Below, one piece after another: positions 34,091-43,624 of a DNA stretch of 64,000 nt. The stretch is from the NCBI RefSeq assembly GCF_000419445.1, contig NZ_AULK01000002.1, positions 62,001 to 126,000 on the forward strand. The letters run 5' to 3'. Within the stretch, counting starts at the first letter, position 1; every line of letters begins with the position of its first letter. The notes below the pieces were generated by a model. That model was not told the origin of the DNA and ran no database searches. It was given only the letters and a program-made list of their open reading frames with translations. This DNA comes from Gryllotalpicola ginsengisoli DSM 22003. Its GTDB lineage: Bacteria > Actinomycetota > Actinomycetes > Actinomycetales > Microbacteriaceae. A program made the position numbers and the translations under genes.

Positions 34091-35218
34091 TTATGCGCGT
34101 CGGTATTGGGTGACCACAGGGCACACGAACGGGTCGCGAGCCTGCAGTCCGACCCGATTGAGGTAGGCGATCACGATCGCGTACGACTCGGGCAGGGTCG
34201 CCTCAGTATAGGGGACTCCCGTGGCCAGGCAATGCCTGCGCACGATGAGACGCGCGCGGGAGAGGTGCGGGCGCGGCATGCTGGGGAACAGGTGGTGCTC
34301 GACCTGGTAGTTCAGGCCGCCGAACATGGCGGTCGCCCACCAGCCGCCGCGGATGTTGCGCGAGGTGCGCACCTGCTTGCTGAAGAAGTCGAGGCGGGCG
34401 TCGGCCGGCACGATCGGCATGCCCTTGTGGTTGGGCGCGAAGGAGGCGCCCATGTACACGCCGAACACCGCGAGCTGCACGCCGAGGAACGCGGCGGCCA
34501 TGCCGGGCGGCAGCAGCCAGAGCAGCGCGGCGAAGTACAGCACGAAGCGGGCGGCGATGAGCACGATCTCCGTCTTGCGGTGCTTGACCTCGTCGCGGCC
34601 GAACAGCAGTTTGAACGACGTGACGTGCAGGTTCACGCCCTCGAAGGTGAGCAGCGGGAAGAACAGGTAGCCCTGCCGGCGGGTGATCCAGGCCAGCACG
34701 CCGGTGGCGCGGGCCGCGTCCTCCTCGAGGAAGGAGATCGTGTCGACGGCGATGTCGGGATCCTTGCCGACCTGGTTCGGGTTGGCGTGGTGGCGGTTGT
34801 GCTTGTTCAGCCACCACGCGTAGCTCATGCCGATGACGAAGGTGCCGAGGAAGCGGCCCAGGCGGTCGTTGGCGGGGCCGGTAGCGAGGATCTGCCGGTG
34901 CGCGGCCTCGTGCGCGAGGAACGCGAACTGGGTGAGGATGAGCCCGAGCACGGCGGCCAGCAGCAGCTGGAACCAGCTCTCGCCGAGCAGCACCATGCCG
35001 GTGATCACGGCGGCCGAGGCGACGAGCAGGGCCGCGACGACGAGGCCGTAGAAGCCGGGGCGGCGGGCGAGCAGGCCCTCCGCCTTCACCTGGCGCGACA
35101 CCTCGGTGTACGAGACGGCCGGGGCGTCGGTCGGATCGCCGGCGGCGGTGGCGCGGATCGCGCCGAGCCGGCCTTCCAGAAGTCCGGCAGAAGTGATGGT
35201 CGAGATGAGGTCATCCAT
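34091..35218 (-). CDS. membrane fatty acid desaturase
   Basis: 375 residues with the three di-iron histidine boxes: HEAAH (103-107), HNRHH (140-144) and QVEHH near the C-end, between hydrophobic helices. This acyl-lipid desaturase group introduces a double bond into membrane fatty acids; neighbours of this type include linoleoyl-CoA-desaturase-like proteins. Next to a cold-shock gene, which would suit a role in membrane fluidity, though that link is inference. ATG start at 35218. Confidence 0.9.
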   Translation of the reverse strand: MDDLISTITSAGLLEGRLGAIRATAAGDPTDAPAVSYTEVSRQVKAEGLLARRPGFYGLVVAALLVASAAVITGMVLLGESWFQLLLAAVLGLILTQFAFLAHEAAHRQILATGPANDRLGRFLGTFVIGMSYAWWLNKHNRHHANPNQVGKDPDIAVDTISFLEEDAARATGVLAWITRRQGYLFFPLLTFEGVNLHVTSFKLLFGRDEVKHRKTEIVLIAARFVLYFAALLWLLPPGMAAAFLGVQLAVFGVYMGASFAPNHKGMPIVPADARLDFFSKQVRTSRNIRGGWWATAMFGGLNYQVEHHLFPSMPRPHLSRARLIVRRHCLATGVPYTEATLPESYAIVIAYLNRVGLQARDPFVCPVVTQYRRA

Positions 35219-35337
35219 CCGATCAGCGGCCCGGGGGCCGTATTCGCGCCAAAGGCAGGTCGCCGATCGCTACTGCCAGCCTAGGTGCGCCGGAACCCGT
35301 GAAACCGGCAATGGGCTGGCAATGCCCCCGCGTGTCG

Positions 35338-37152
35338 CTAGACCAGCAGCTGGTGCTTGGCGAGCTCGCGGTACAAGGGCACCGTTTCGACGAGCTCCGA
35401 GTGCGTGCCCACGCCCACCACCCGGCCGTGGTCGAGCACGACGATCTGGTCGGAGTCGACGACCGTGGACAGCCGGTGGGCGATCACGATGAGGGTGCGG
35501 TGCTCGGCGACCGCGTCGATCGCCTCGCGCATCAGCTGCTCGTTGCGCCCGTCGAGCGACGAGGTGGACTCGTCGAGCAGCAGCACCGGGGGAGCCGGGA
35601 GCAGCGCGCGGGCGATCGCGAGCCGCTGCCGCTCGCCGCCGGAGAGCATGACGCCCTCCTCGCCGACGGGGGCGTCCAGCCCGAGCGGGGAGCGCGAGAG
35701 CACCTCGCCGAGGTTCACGGCTTCGAGCACGCTGCGGCACGCGTCATCCGTCGCCTCGGGCGCCGCGAGGCGCAGGTTGTCGCGCAGCGAGCCGGCCAGC
35801 GCGGGCGCGTCCTGCTCGACGTAGCCGAGCTGGGCGCGCAGCTCGTCGCGCGGCAGGGCGGCGATGTCGACCCCGCCGAAGCGGATCACTCCCGAGCTCG
35901 GGTCGTAGAACCGCTCGATCAGGGCGAGCACGGTCGACTTGCCGGCGCCCGACGGGCCGACGAGGGCGGTGCGCCGCCCGCGCGGCACCTGGAACGAGAC
36001 ATCCGTCAGCACCGGCGTCGATTCGCTCTCGCCGGGAAGCGGCGGGTAGGCGAACGACACGTGCTCGAAGGCGAGCGCCGGCGCCGCCTGAGACGCGTCG
36101 TGCACGGATGCCTGCGGCCGGTCCTCCTCGGACTCGGCGGGCAGCGCGATGATCTCCTCGATGCGGCCGAGCGCCCCGAGCGCCGAGTTCACCGAGGTGA
36201 TCGCGCCGAACGCGTTGCCGAGCGGCATCACGAGCATGAACAGGAAGATGATGAACGTCACGAGCGAGGCGATCGAGATGTCGCCCGCGGCGACACGGTA
36301 GCCGCCGATGCCGAGCACGACGAGGAACGACACCTGCAGGGCGATGCCGGCGACCGGGACGACCAGGGCCGAGATGCGGGCGACCTGGATGCCCATGCTC
36401 CACGCGCCGCGGGCGTCGTCGTCGACCGCTTCGATCTCGCGCTCGGTGGCGCCCGCGGCGCGAATCGTGCGCACCGAGGAGATCGCCCGCTCGACGGCGG
36501 AGGTCAGGTCGCCGACCTTCTTCTGCGCCTTGCCGGAGGCGGCGCGGATGCGGCCGGCGAGCAGCGTGACCACCACGACCGACAGCCCGATGACGAGCAC
36601 CGTGAGGCCGAGCAGCACCGGGTCGACGACGGCCATGCCGATCAGCGCGCCGACGAAGGTGACCGTGCCGCCGATGGCGTCGATGAGGCCCTGCGTGAGC
36701 ACGGCGCGCAGCGCGGTGGTGTCGCTGCCGACGCGGCTGACCAGGTCGCCGGTGCGGCGCTGATCGAACTCGCGGATCGGCAGGTGCAGCATCCGTGCGA
36801 CCAGCCGGCGGCGGCTCGCGAGCACGACGCCCTCGCCGGTGCGCTGCAGCAGGTAGTGCTGGTAGCCCGAGATCAGCCCGGCGATCACCACGAGCGAGAC
36901 CAGCGCGGCGACCAGCCGGCCGAGCGGCGTGCCGTGCTCGACGCGCTGGATGACCTGGCCTACCAGCAGCGGCTGCGCGAGCGACGCCGCCGCGCCGAGC
37001 ACGGACAGGGCGATGACCCAGACGAGCACGCGGCGGTGCTCGGTGAGGTAGGGCAGCAGCTGCCGGAAGCTCGCGCGCGGCCCCTCGTCGGCGGTGCGGC
37101 GGCCGAAGCCTCGGCGTGCGGGTCGGGCGGGGGCTGCGGCGGCGTCACTCAT
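35338..37152 (-). CDS. ABC transporter with fused permease and ATPase (exporter half-transporter)
   Basis: 604 residues: six-helix exporter domain (about 25-330) followed by an ATPase domain with [25 protein letters not shown] and LLLDESTSSLD. Works as a homodimer, or with an unseen partner. The coupling segment FDQRRTGDLVSRVGSD is typical of MsbA/LmrA-like exporters. A TAGAAT box lies 10 bases before the ATG. Cargo unknown. Confidence 0.88.
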   Translation of the reverse strand: MSDAAAAPARPARRGFGRRTADEGPRASFRQLLPYLTEHRRVLVWVIALSVLGAAASLAQPLLVGQVIQRVEHGTPLGRLVAALVSLVVIAGLISGYQHYLLQRTGEGVVLASRRRLVARMLHLPIREFDQRRTGDLVSRVGSDTTALRAVLTQGLIDAIGGTVTFVGALIGMAVVDPVLLGLTVLVIGLSVVVVTLLAGRIRAASGKAQKKVGDLTSAVERAISSVRTIRAAGATEREIEAVDDDARGAWSMGIQVARISALVVPVAGIALQVSFLVVLGIGGYRVAAGDISIASLVTFIIFLFMLVMPLGNAFGAITSVNSALGALGRIEEIIALPAESEEDRPQASVHDASQAAPALAFEHVSFAYPPLPGESESTPVLTDVSFQVPRGRRTALVGPSGAGKSTVLALIERFYDPSSGVIRFGGVDIAALPRDELRAQLGYVEQDAPALAGSLRDNLRLAAPEATDDACRSVLEAVNLGEVLSRSPLGLDAPVGEEGVMLSGGERQRLAIARALLPAPPVLLLDESTSSLDGRNEQLMREAIDAVAEHRTLIVIAHRLSTVVDSDQIVVLDHGRVVGVGTHSELVETVPLYRELAKHQLLV

Positions 37153-37222
37153 GGCGCGAGTGATTCTAGGTTCGCCTCCTGTGGCCCGGCTGCGGCGGCC
37201 GGTGCGCCCCCGCCCGACCCGG

Positions 37223-38629
37223 CTACGCCAGCTCGTTGTGGAAGTCGACGTCCTTCGTCTCGCGGCCGATCAGCAGCGCGATGAGCGTCAGCACGCCCAT
37301 CACCGACAGGTACACGCCGACGATCCACGGGTCGCCGTCGGTGGCGCTCCACAGCGCCACGGCGATGATCGGGGCGAGCGCCGCGCCGAGGATCGAGGAG
37401 ATGTTGTAGGCGACCCCCGAGCCGGTGTACCGCACGTTGGTCGGGAACAGCTCGGGCAGCAGCGCGCCCATCGGCCCGAAGGTGATGCCCATCAGCGTGA
37501 ACCCGATCACGAGGAACGCCTGCACGAGCGCGCCCTCGAAGGTCGCGTCGGGGTGGGGCAGCAGGAACAGGTCGAAGGTGCCGCCGAAGACGATGATGGC
37601 GACCGTCACCCCGACCATGAGCTTCTTGCGGCCGATGGTGTCGGCGATCGGTCCCGAGATGAGGGTGAAGACGCCGAAGAAGATCACCCCGAGGATCTGC
37701 ATCAGCACGAAGTGCGTGTACGGGATGCCGAGCCCCGGCACGTAGGCCGACGCGGAGAAGGGGGTGCCGGCCTTCTCGGCGGCTGCGGCCGCGGCATCCG
37801 TCGGAAGCTTCGTGCCGTAGGTGAGCGTGAACGTGGTCATCAGGTAGAAGACGACGTAGGTGGCCAGCATGTAGAAGGTGCCGAGCACGACGCCCTTCCA
37901 GTTGCGGCGCAGCACGGCGGCGAGCGGCAGCTTGGCGATCACGTCGGCCTTGACGGCGTTGCGGAACGTCTCGGATTCGACGAGCCGCAGCCGCACCCAC
38001 AGGCCGATGATCACCATCACCGCCGAGAACAGGAACGGCACCCGCCAGCCCCAGGCGAGGAACGAGCCGGGCCAGACCGTGTTGATGACGAGGAACACGC
38101 CGTTGGCGATGATGAACCCGATCGGCGCGCCGAGCTGGGGGAAGGTGCCCCACCAGCCGCGCCGGCCCGCGGGGGCGTTCTCGGTCGCGATCAGCGCCGC
38201 GCCGGACCATTCGCCGCCGAGCGCGAAGCCCTGCGCGAGGCGCAGCACGATCAGCATCAGCGTCGCCACCCAGCCGACGGTCGCGTAGCTCGGCAGCAGG
38301 CCGATCAGGAAGGTGGCGATGCCCATCGTCAGCAGCGACGCGACGAGCGTGCCCTTGCGGCCGATGCGGTCGCCGAAGTGGCCGAAGAACATGGCGCCGA
38401 TCGGGCGGGCCACCATGGCCGCGCCGAAGGTCGCGAACGAGGCGAGCAGCGCCGTCGTCGGGTCGCCGGTGGGGAAGAACAGGGTCGGGAACGCGAGCAC
38501 GGCGGCGGTCGCGTACGCGTAGAAGTCGTAGAACTCGACCGAGGTGCCGATCAGGCTGGCCAGGATGACCCGGCCCCGCGGATTCGCCGCGGCGATATTG
38601 GATTCCTCGAGGGTTGCAGAGACAGACAT
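37223..38629 (-). CDS. MFS transporter (metabolite:H+ symporter type)
   Basis: 468 residues, twelve predicted membrane helices, with the loop GHFGDRIGRKGTLV after helix 2 and PFLFSAVMVIIGLWVRLRL before the central loop. It resembles the ShiA/ProP/KgtP group, which bring in organic acids or osmolytes with protons. An inserted Ala-rich segment (TDAAAAAAEKAG) lies in a loop of the second half. Single gene; substrate not determinable. Confidence 0.87.
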   Translation of the reverse strand: MSVSATLEESNIAAANPRGRVILASLIGTSVEFYDFYAYATAAVLAFPTLFFPTGDPTTALLASFATFGAAMVARPIGAMFFGHFGDRIGRKGTLVASLLTMGIATFLIGLLPSYATVGWVATLMLIVLRLAQGFALGGEWSGAALIATENAPAGRRGWWGTFPQLGAPIGFIIANGVFLVINTVWPGSFLAWGWRVPFLFSAVMVIIGLWVRLRLVESETFRNAVKADVIAKLPLAAVLRRNWKGVVLGTFYMLATYVVFYLMTTFTLTYGTKLPTDAAAAAAEKAGTPFSASAYVPGLGIPYTHFVLMQILGVIFFGVFTLISGPIADTIGRKKLMVGVTVAIIVFGGTFDLFLLPHPDATFEGALVQAFLVIGFTLMGITFGPMGALLPELFPTNVRYTGSGVAYNISSILGAALAPIIAVALWSATDGDPWIVGVYLSVMGVLTLIALLIGRETKDVDFHNELA

Positions 38630-38830
38630 GGGGGCTTTCGTCGTGAGACAGTGCGATGCGCCGCGTTTTCCTCAAGCCGTGGATCGGGTCGTGCGATCGG
38701 CGAGACGCGTCGGGAGAGAACCGCTTGTGGCGGTGAGGTCTCCAAGCTTACGTGAGGCGCGGGCCGGGTTGCGCACCCGAACGACGGATGCGTCCCGCCG
38801 AGCCGCCGCCGCAGGCATCCGTCGCGCGGG

Positions 38831-38836
38831 TATCGT
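38831..38836 (+). promoter_or_regulatory. -10 box TATCGT of a leaderless start
   Basis: TATCGT stands 7 bases before the ATG at 38844; no ribosome site. Confidence 0.55.
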
Positions 38837-38843
38837 CATCGTC

Positions 38844-39290
38844 ATGGCCCACGTCTTCATCGCCCTCCACGTGATCCTCGCCGTGTTCATCGTCGGCCCG
38901 ATGGCGCTGCTGCCGCACACGGGCCTGCGCGCCCTGCGCGTGCGCAACGCGGCGCAGGTGCGCTCGCTGACGACGTCGGTGTCGATCTTCAGCTGGCTGT
39001 CGCTGCTGGTGTTCCTGCTCGGCTTCGCGGCCGAGGGCGCCGCCCACATCTCGTTCGGTCACCTGTGGGTGTGGCTGTCGGTGCTGCTCTACCTCGCCGC
39101 GTTCGTGCTGAGCGTGTTCGTCGTCGTGCCGAACCTGCGCCGCGGCGCCGAGGAGATCGAGCAGGGCGAGGCGACGATCGCCGGCGACAAGCCCGTGCGG
39201 CCCGCGGCGTACTCCGCGGTCGCGGCGACGGCGGGCGTGACGACGATCCTGCTCGTGGTGGTCGTGATCCTGATGGCGTTCCGGCCCTAG
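38844..39290 (+). CDS. small integral membrane protein (DUF2269-like)
   Basis: 148 residues with four hydrophobic segments (about 3-22, 47-65, 72-94, 122-145) and a charged loop NLRRGAEEIEQGEA. I do not recognise a specific function; the spacing of segments resembles DUF2269 proteins. ATG at 38844 matches the TATCGT box. The next gene starts 8 bp after its stop. Confidence 0.7.
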   Translation: MAHVFIALHVILAVFIVGPMALLPHTGLRALRVRNAAQVRSLTTSVSIFSWLSLLVFLLGFAAEGAAHISFGHLWVWLSVLLYLAAFVLSVFVVVPNLRRGAEEIEQGEATIAGDKPVRPAAYSAVAATAGVTTILLVVVVILMAFRP

Positions 39291-39298
39291 GAGACCGC

Positions 39299-40300
39299 AT
39301 GGGTGCGTTCACCTTCGTCCCGGTCTGGATCCTGCAGGATGCGCTCATGCTGGCGCTGGCCGTGTGGGTGTTCGCCTACATCGCCCGCCATGAGCGGCAT
39401 CCGGTCTCGATCTCGATCGAGGTGGGCGCCTTCGCGCTGCTGTATGCGGGGTCGTACGAGAACCTCGCGACGGTGGTCGGCTGGTACCAGTACGGCCGGT
39501 CGCTGCTGATGTACTTCAACGTTCCGCTCGCGGTGCTGCTGATGGAGGCGATGGTCTACTACGCGGCCCTGAAGCTCGTCGACCGCATGGCGGTGCCCGC
39601 CTGGCTCAAGCCGCTCGGGGCCGGCTGCCTCGCCGTGATCCAGGACTTCGCGCTCGATCCGGTCGAGACGCACGAGATCTACCGCACCCAGGAGGGCGTG
39701 GTGGGGCACTGGACCTTCCACACCCCGTCGACGCCGGTGTCGATCTTCGGCGAGCCGGTGATGAACTTCACCTCCTGGATGTTCCTCGTCGGCGCCGGCG
39801 CTGCGTGGATGATGCTCGGGCGGTGGTGGCACCGGCGCAGCGGGTACAACCGCGTGGTCGGCGTCGTCTACCCGATCCTCGCGGTCTTCGCCGCGCTCGC
39901 GACGCTCGGCTCCCCGCTGTCGCGGCTGGTGCTGTTCGCCCGGGTCGGCTACGACGACGCCGCGTGGACCACGTGGCCGCCCGCGACGAACGGCCAGTGG
40001 GTCACCCTCGCGGCCGCGATCGTGCTGCCGCTCGTGCTCTTCGCCGTGTTCTGGCGGGGCCGCTTCATGACGCCGCTCGACGCCCGCACGGATCGCCCCC
40101 TCATCGCCGTGCTCGCCGGCATGCCGCTGGTCGAACTGGTGCTCGCGATCGCGGGCGGCCACTGGGACTTCCTGTGGCTGGTCGCGGCGAGCGCCGCCGC
40201 GATGCTGCTGCTGGTCGGCGGCGTCTACCGGGCGGCGCGGAGCGCGGCGGGCTCGTCGGGCCGCGCCGGCACCGCGGCTCCCGCCGTCGTCAGCCCGTGA
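39299..40300 (+). CDS. integral membrane protein (carotenoid-hydratase CruF/DUF422-like?)
   Basis: 333 residues, about eight hydrophobic segments. The central part DFALDPVETHEIYRTQ followed by GHWTFHT and FGEPVMNFTSWM recalls the D-P...G-W...G-P-x-x-N-F-x-x-W pattern of the CruF/DUF422 family, but no carotenoid gene is nearby, so function is left open. ATG overlaps nothing and follows a weak GGAGA. Probably co-transcribed with the small membrane protein upstream. Confidence 0.6.
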   Translation: MGAFTFVPVWILQDALMLALAVWVFAYIARHERHPVSISIEVGAFALLYAGSYENLATVVGWYQYGRSLLMYFNVPLAVLLMEAMVYYAALKLVDRMAVPAWLKPLGAGCLAVIQDFALDPVETHEIYRTQEGVVGHWTFHTPSTPVSIFGEPVMNFTSWMFLVGAGAAWMMLGRWWHRRSGYNRVVGVVYPILAVFAALATLGSPLSRLVLFARVGYDDAAWTTWPPATNGQWVTLAAAIVLPLVLFAVFWRGRFMTPLDARTDRPLIAVLAGMPLVELVLAIAGGHWDFLWLVAASAAAMLLLVGGVYRAARSAAGSSGRAGTAAPAVVSP

Positions 40301-41024
40301 GGGCGACGTTCCAGGGCCGGGCGCGCACCTCGAGCAGGCCGGCCACGACGGAGCCGTCGTCGAGTTCGGCGCGGCGGATGACCGCGGCAGCGGCCGCCGC
40401 GTCGCCGACGCGCACGATCGTCATCCCCGCTCCCGCCTCGTCGGGCAGCGAACCAGCGGCGACGAGCAGGCCGTCCTGACGCAGCGCGGTCAGGAACGCG
40501 AGGTGCTTGCGGAAGTCGGGCGAGGAGAACACGCCGCCCGGCGGCCTGGCCGGCCCGGCCCGGTGCTCCAGGACCAGCCAGAGGTCTGCGCCGCCGGGCG
40601 CCGCCCTCGTCGCGGCGAGGCGGTCGAGCACCGTCGCCCAGCCGGTCGCGTAGTGGGCGCGGGTGGCCTCCGGGTCGGGGTAGGAGTCCCACCCGTCGTG
40701 CACCAGGGTCACCAGGGTGGCCTCCTCGGCGGCGCGGACGAAGGTGACGGCGATCTGCGATGCGGTCTCCGGGCCCCGGCCCGGGTGCCAGGTGAAGGCG
40801 AGCCGGTCGTCCTCGTCGCTCGTGATCGTGCCCCACACCGCGGTGCGTCCGTCGGGCGCGGTCTCGACGATGTCGCGGTCGCGCACCTCGACCGTCGAAT
40901 CCGGGCCGAACACGCTGAAACCGTCGAGCGGCCACCACGTGTCGAGCCCGTGCAGCCACAGCTCGCGGGCCGCCGCGGGGCTGCACGCCACGATCGTCTG
41001 GCGCCGCAGCGGTCGTGCCGTCAT
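40290..41024 (-). CDS. SRPBCC (AHSA1-like) domain fused to a YCII-type domain
   Basis: 244 residues. Residues 1-145 form an SRPBCC ligand-binding fold (WWPLDGFSVFG, FTWHPGRGPETASQIAVTF, HDGWDSYPDP); residues 150-240 look like a YCII/ferredoxin-like unit (DLWLVLEHRAGP, GSLPDEAGAGMTIVRVGD). These are usually separate proteins. The 3' end overlaps the convergent membrane-protein gene by 11 bp. Function unknown. Confidence 0.75.
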   Translation of the reverse strand: MTARPLRRQTIVACSPAAARELWLHGLDTWWPLDGFSVFGPDSTVEVRDRDIVETAPDGRTAVWGTITSDEDDRLAFTWHPGRGPETASQIAVTFVRAAEEATLVTLVHDGWDSYPDPEATRAHYATGWATVLDRLAATRAAPGGADLWLVLEHRAGPARPPGGVFSSPDFRKHLAFLTALRQDGLLVAAGSLPDEAGAGMTIVRVGDAAAAAAVIRRAELDDGSVVAGLLEVRARPWNVALTG

Positions 41025-41089
41025 CGCGCCGTCTCCCCTCCGGTGGCGAGTCTCGTGCGAGTCTCGAGACGAGGCTCGTGGCGAGCAGC

Positions 41090-41566
41090 CTAGCGGCCCA
41101 CGGCCCGGATCGTGAGGGCCGTCGCGAGGGCGGCGTGGGCGGCCTCGGCACCCTTGTCCTCCTTGGAGCCCGGAAGCCCTGCCCGGTCGAGCCCCTGCTG
41201 CTCGTCGTCGAGCGTGAGCACGCCGAATCCGACCGGCTTGCCGGTGTCGAGGGCGACGCGGGTGAGCCCGTCGGTGGCCGCCGCCGAGACGTACTCGAAG
41301 TGCGGGGTGCCGCCGCGGATGATCACCCCGAGCGCGACGACCGCGTCGGCGGGGCCCTGCAGCATCGTCTTCGCGACGACGGGCAGCTCGAACGAGCCGG
41401 GCACGCGCACCAGCGAGTACGTGGCGCCGGATGCCTCGAGCACCCGCACCGCGCCGGCGATCAGCCCGTCGGTGATCTGCTCGTGCCAGCCGCCTGCGAC
41501 GATGACGACGCGCAGGCCGCTCGCGTCGATCGGCTCGAGTCGGGTGGGGGCGCCGGATCCGGCCAT
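41090..41566 (-). CDS. ribH: 6,7-dimethyl-8-ribityllumazine synthase
   Basis: 158 residues. Key family pieces are [34 protein letters not shown] and [17 protein letters not shown], with the catalytic His in that last stretch. It joins the ribulose-phosphate-derived butanone with the pyrimidine to make the riboflavin precursor. Last gene of the riboflavin operon, separated from ribBA by 131 bp containing interspersed repeats. Confidence 0.95.
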   Translation of the reverse strand: MAGSGAPTRLEPIDASGLRVVIVAGGWHEQITDGLIAGAVRVLEASGATYSLVRVPGSFELPVVAKTMLQGPADAVVALGVIIRGGTPHFEYVSAAATDGLTRVALDTGKPVGFGVLTLDDEQQGLDRAGLPGSKEDKGAEAAHAALATALTIRAVGR

Positions 41567-41584
41567 GGTTTCCTTTCGCTGATG

Positions 41585-41697
41585 GGTCTCGATACGCCGC
41601 GTGCGCGGCTACTCGACCGACGGTGACGATACGCCGTGCGGCGGCCGTCTCGCTTTTTCGTGGGCTGAGGAGGCCGCGCAGCGGCCGTCTCGAAGCC
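41585..41697. repeat. interspersed palindromic repeats between ribBA and ribH
   Basis: GGTCTCGATACGCCGCG...GCGGCTACTCGACC (41585-41619) has complementary GC-rich centre arms. Two further related stretches, GTGCGGCGGCCGTCTCG and GCGCAGCGGCCGTCTCG, occur within the next 80 bp. I recall such CTCGATACGC/GCGGCTACTCGACC elements as common between genes of Microbacteriaceae; this is memory, not a search. Confidence 0.6.
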
Positions 41698-42954
41698 CTA
41701 TTGGTGATGAACCCCGAGCGACGAGATCTCGTGCCCCATGCGGTCGCGCTTGGTCTCGAGGTACCCGGCGTTCAGCGCGCCGACGCCGACGACGAGCGGC
41801 ACCCGCTCGTCGACCGTCACGCCGTGCGCCTCGAGCTGGGTCACCTTGTCGGGGTTGTTGGTCAGCAGCCGCACCGAGTCGATGCCGAGGTCTTTGATGA
41901 TGTCGCTCGCGGCCGTGTAGTCGCGCGCGTCGACCGGCAGCCCGAGCGCGAGGTTCGCGTCGAGGGTGTCGAGCCCATCCTCCTGCAGCCGGTAGGCGCG
42001 CAGCTTGTTGATCAGGCCGATGCCGCGGCCCTCGTGCCCGCGCAGGTAGACGACCACGCCGCCGTCGGCCTGGATCGTCTTCAGCGCCGCGTCGAGCTGC
42101 GGCCCGCACTCGCACTTGAGCGAGCTGAACGCCTCACCGGTCAGGCACTCCGAGTGCACCCGCACCAGCGCCCCATGGCGCGGCGGCTGCCCGGCGATGA
42201 TCGCCACGTGGTCGGCGCCGGTCATGCGGTCGCGGTAGGCGCGCACCCGGAACGGGCCGTGCGTGGTCGGCACGGTGGTCTCGACCTCGAAGGTCACGCT
42301 GCTCGTCTCCGGGATCGGCGTGGCGCTCTCGAGGCGCGCATCCGCGTGGAACTCGTTCAGGTACCCGATCAGCCCGGCGATGGTGACGACCGGCAGCCCG
42401 GCCTCCTCGCCGAGGGCGATCAGCCCGGGCAGGCGCATCATCTCGCCGTCGTCCTCCGTCACCTCCGCGATGGCGGCCACCGGTGTGAGGCCGGCGAGCT
42501 TCATCAGGTCGACCGCGGCCTCGGTGTGCCCGGCGCGCTCGCGCACCCCGCCGCCCGCCGCCCGCAGCGGCAGGATGTGCCCGGGCCGGTTCAGCGACGC
42601 CGGCGTCGAGTCGAGGTCGGCGAGCACGCGCAGCGTGTGCGCGCGGTCGCTCGCGCTGATGCCGGTCGAGGCGCGGTCGGCCGCGTCGACGCTCACGGTG
42701 TAGTTGGTGCCGAGCGGGTCGCGGTTGTCGACCACCATGACGGGCAGCTCGAGCCGGTCGGCGATCTCGTCGGTCATCGGGGCGCACACGAAGCCGCTGG
42801 TGTGACGGATGGTCCAGCCGAGCCACTGCGGAGTGGCGAACTGCGCCGCCAGGATCACGTCGCCCTCGTTCTCCCGGCTCTCGTCGTCGGCGACGATGAC
42901 GGGCCGGCCGTCGCGCAGCGCGGCGACGGCCTCGGGGATGGTCGCGATGCTCAT
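41698..42954 (-). CDS. ribBA: bifunctional 3,4-dihydroxy-2-butanone-4-phosphate synthase / GTP cyclohydrolase II
   Basis: 418 residues. N-terminal butanone-phosphate synthase half with DDESRENEGDVI and HTSGFVCAPMT; C-terminal cyclohydrolase II half with HSECLTGEAF, the zinc cysteines KCECGP and LRGHEGRGIGL. It supplies both starting materials of riboflavin. ATG overlaps the ribE stop (ATGA). Confidence 0.96.
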   Translation of the reverse strand: MSIATIPEAVAALRDGRPVIVADDESRENEGDVILAAQFATPQWLGWTIRHTSGFVCAPMTDEIADRLELPVMVVDNRDPLGTNYTVSVDAADRASTGISASDRAHTLRVLADLDSTPASLNRPGHILPLRAAGGGVRERAGHTEAAVDLMKLAGLTPVAAIAEVTEDDGEMMRLPGLIALGEEAGLPVVTIAGLIGYLNEFHADARLESATPIPETSSVTFEVETTVPTTHGPFRVRAYRDRMTGADHVAIIAGQPPRHGALVRVHSECLTGEAFSSLKCECGPQLDAALKTIQADGGVVVYLRGHEGRGIGLINKLRAYRLQEDGLDTLDANLALGLPVDARDYTAASDIIKDLGIDSVRLLTNNPDKVTQLEAHGVTVDERVPLVVGVGALNAGYLETKRDRMGHEISSLGVHHQ

Positions 42955-43610
42955 GCACCGGCCCCCTCTCTGACACTGCTCGGATAGGAGTCGACGTCGC
43001 CCGCGGCGCCGAATTCCAGCATCCGCTGCACCTGCCTCGCCACGATGTCCGTCTCGATGTTGACACGATCCCCCGACACCCGCGCGCCGAGTGTCGTGGC
43101 GGCGAGCGTCTCGGGGATCAGCGAGACCTCGAACCAGTAGCCGTCGAGCCGGTCGCCGCCCACGGCGCTGACCGTGAGCGAGGTGCCGTCGACGGCGATG
43201 GAGCCCTTGCGCGCCACCAGCGGCGCGAGCTCGGGAGTGAGCGAGAGCCGCAGCACGCGCCAGGCGCTGCCGTCCTGCGTGGAGAGCACGACGGCGGTGC
43301 CGTCGACGTGGCCCTGCACGAGGTGCCCGCCCAGCCGGTCGCCGAGCCGGGCGGCGCGCTCGAGGTTCACGTGGGCGCCGACGGCAACGCGGTCGAGCGT
43401 CGACATCACGAGCGTCTCGCGCATGACGTCGGCGGTGAACTCGTCGCCGGACAGGTCGACCACGGTCAGGCACACGCCGTTGACCGCGATCGAGTCGCCG
43501 TGCCCGGCGCCCTGCACCGCGAGCGGCCCGCGCACCGTGATGCGGGCGGCGTCGCCGTGCTGCTCGACGCGGGTGACCTCGCCGATCTCCTCGATGATTC
43601 CGGTGAACAC
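42951..43610 (-). CDS. ribE: riboflavin synthase, alpha subunit
   Basis: 219 residues, two lumazine-binding repeats: FTGIIEEIGEV...VNGVCLTV and VQGHVDGTAVV...VDGTSLTV. Converts two lumazines to riboflavin and a pyrimidine. GTG at 43610 is chosen over GTG at 43625 because family proteins begin M-F-T-G-I-I-E and GAGGAG lies 7 bases before it. Confidence 0.95.
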   Translation of the reverse strand: MFTGIIEEIGEVTRVEQHGDAARITVRGPLAVQGAGHGDSIAVNGVCLTVVDLSGDEFTADVMRETLVMSTLDRVAVGAHVNLERAARLGDRLGGHLVQGHVDGTAVVLSTQDGSAWRVLRLSLTPELAPLVARKGSIAVDGTSLTVSAVGGDRLDGYWFEVSLIPETLAATTLGARVSGDRVNIETDIVARQVQRMLEFGAAGDVDSYPSSVREGAGA

Positions 43611-43624
43611 AGGGGTACTCCTCA

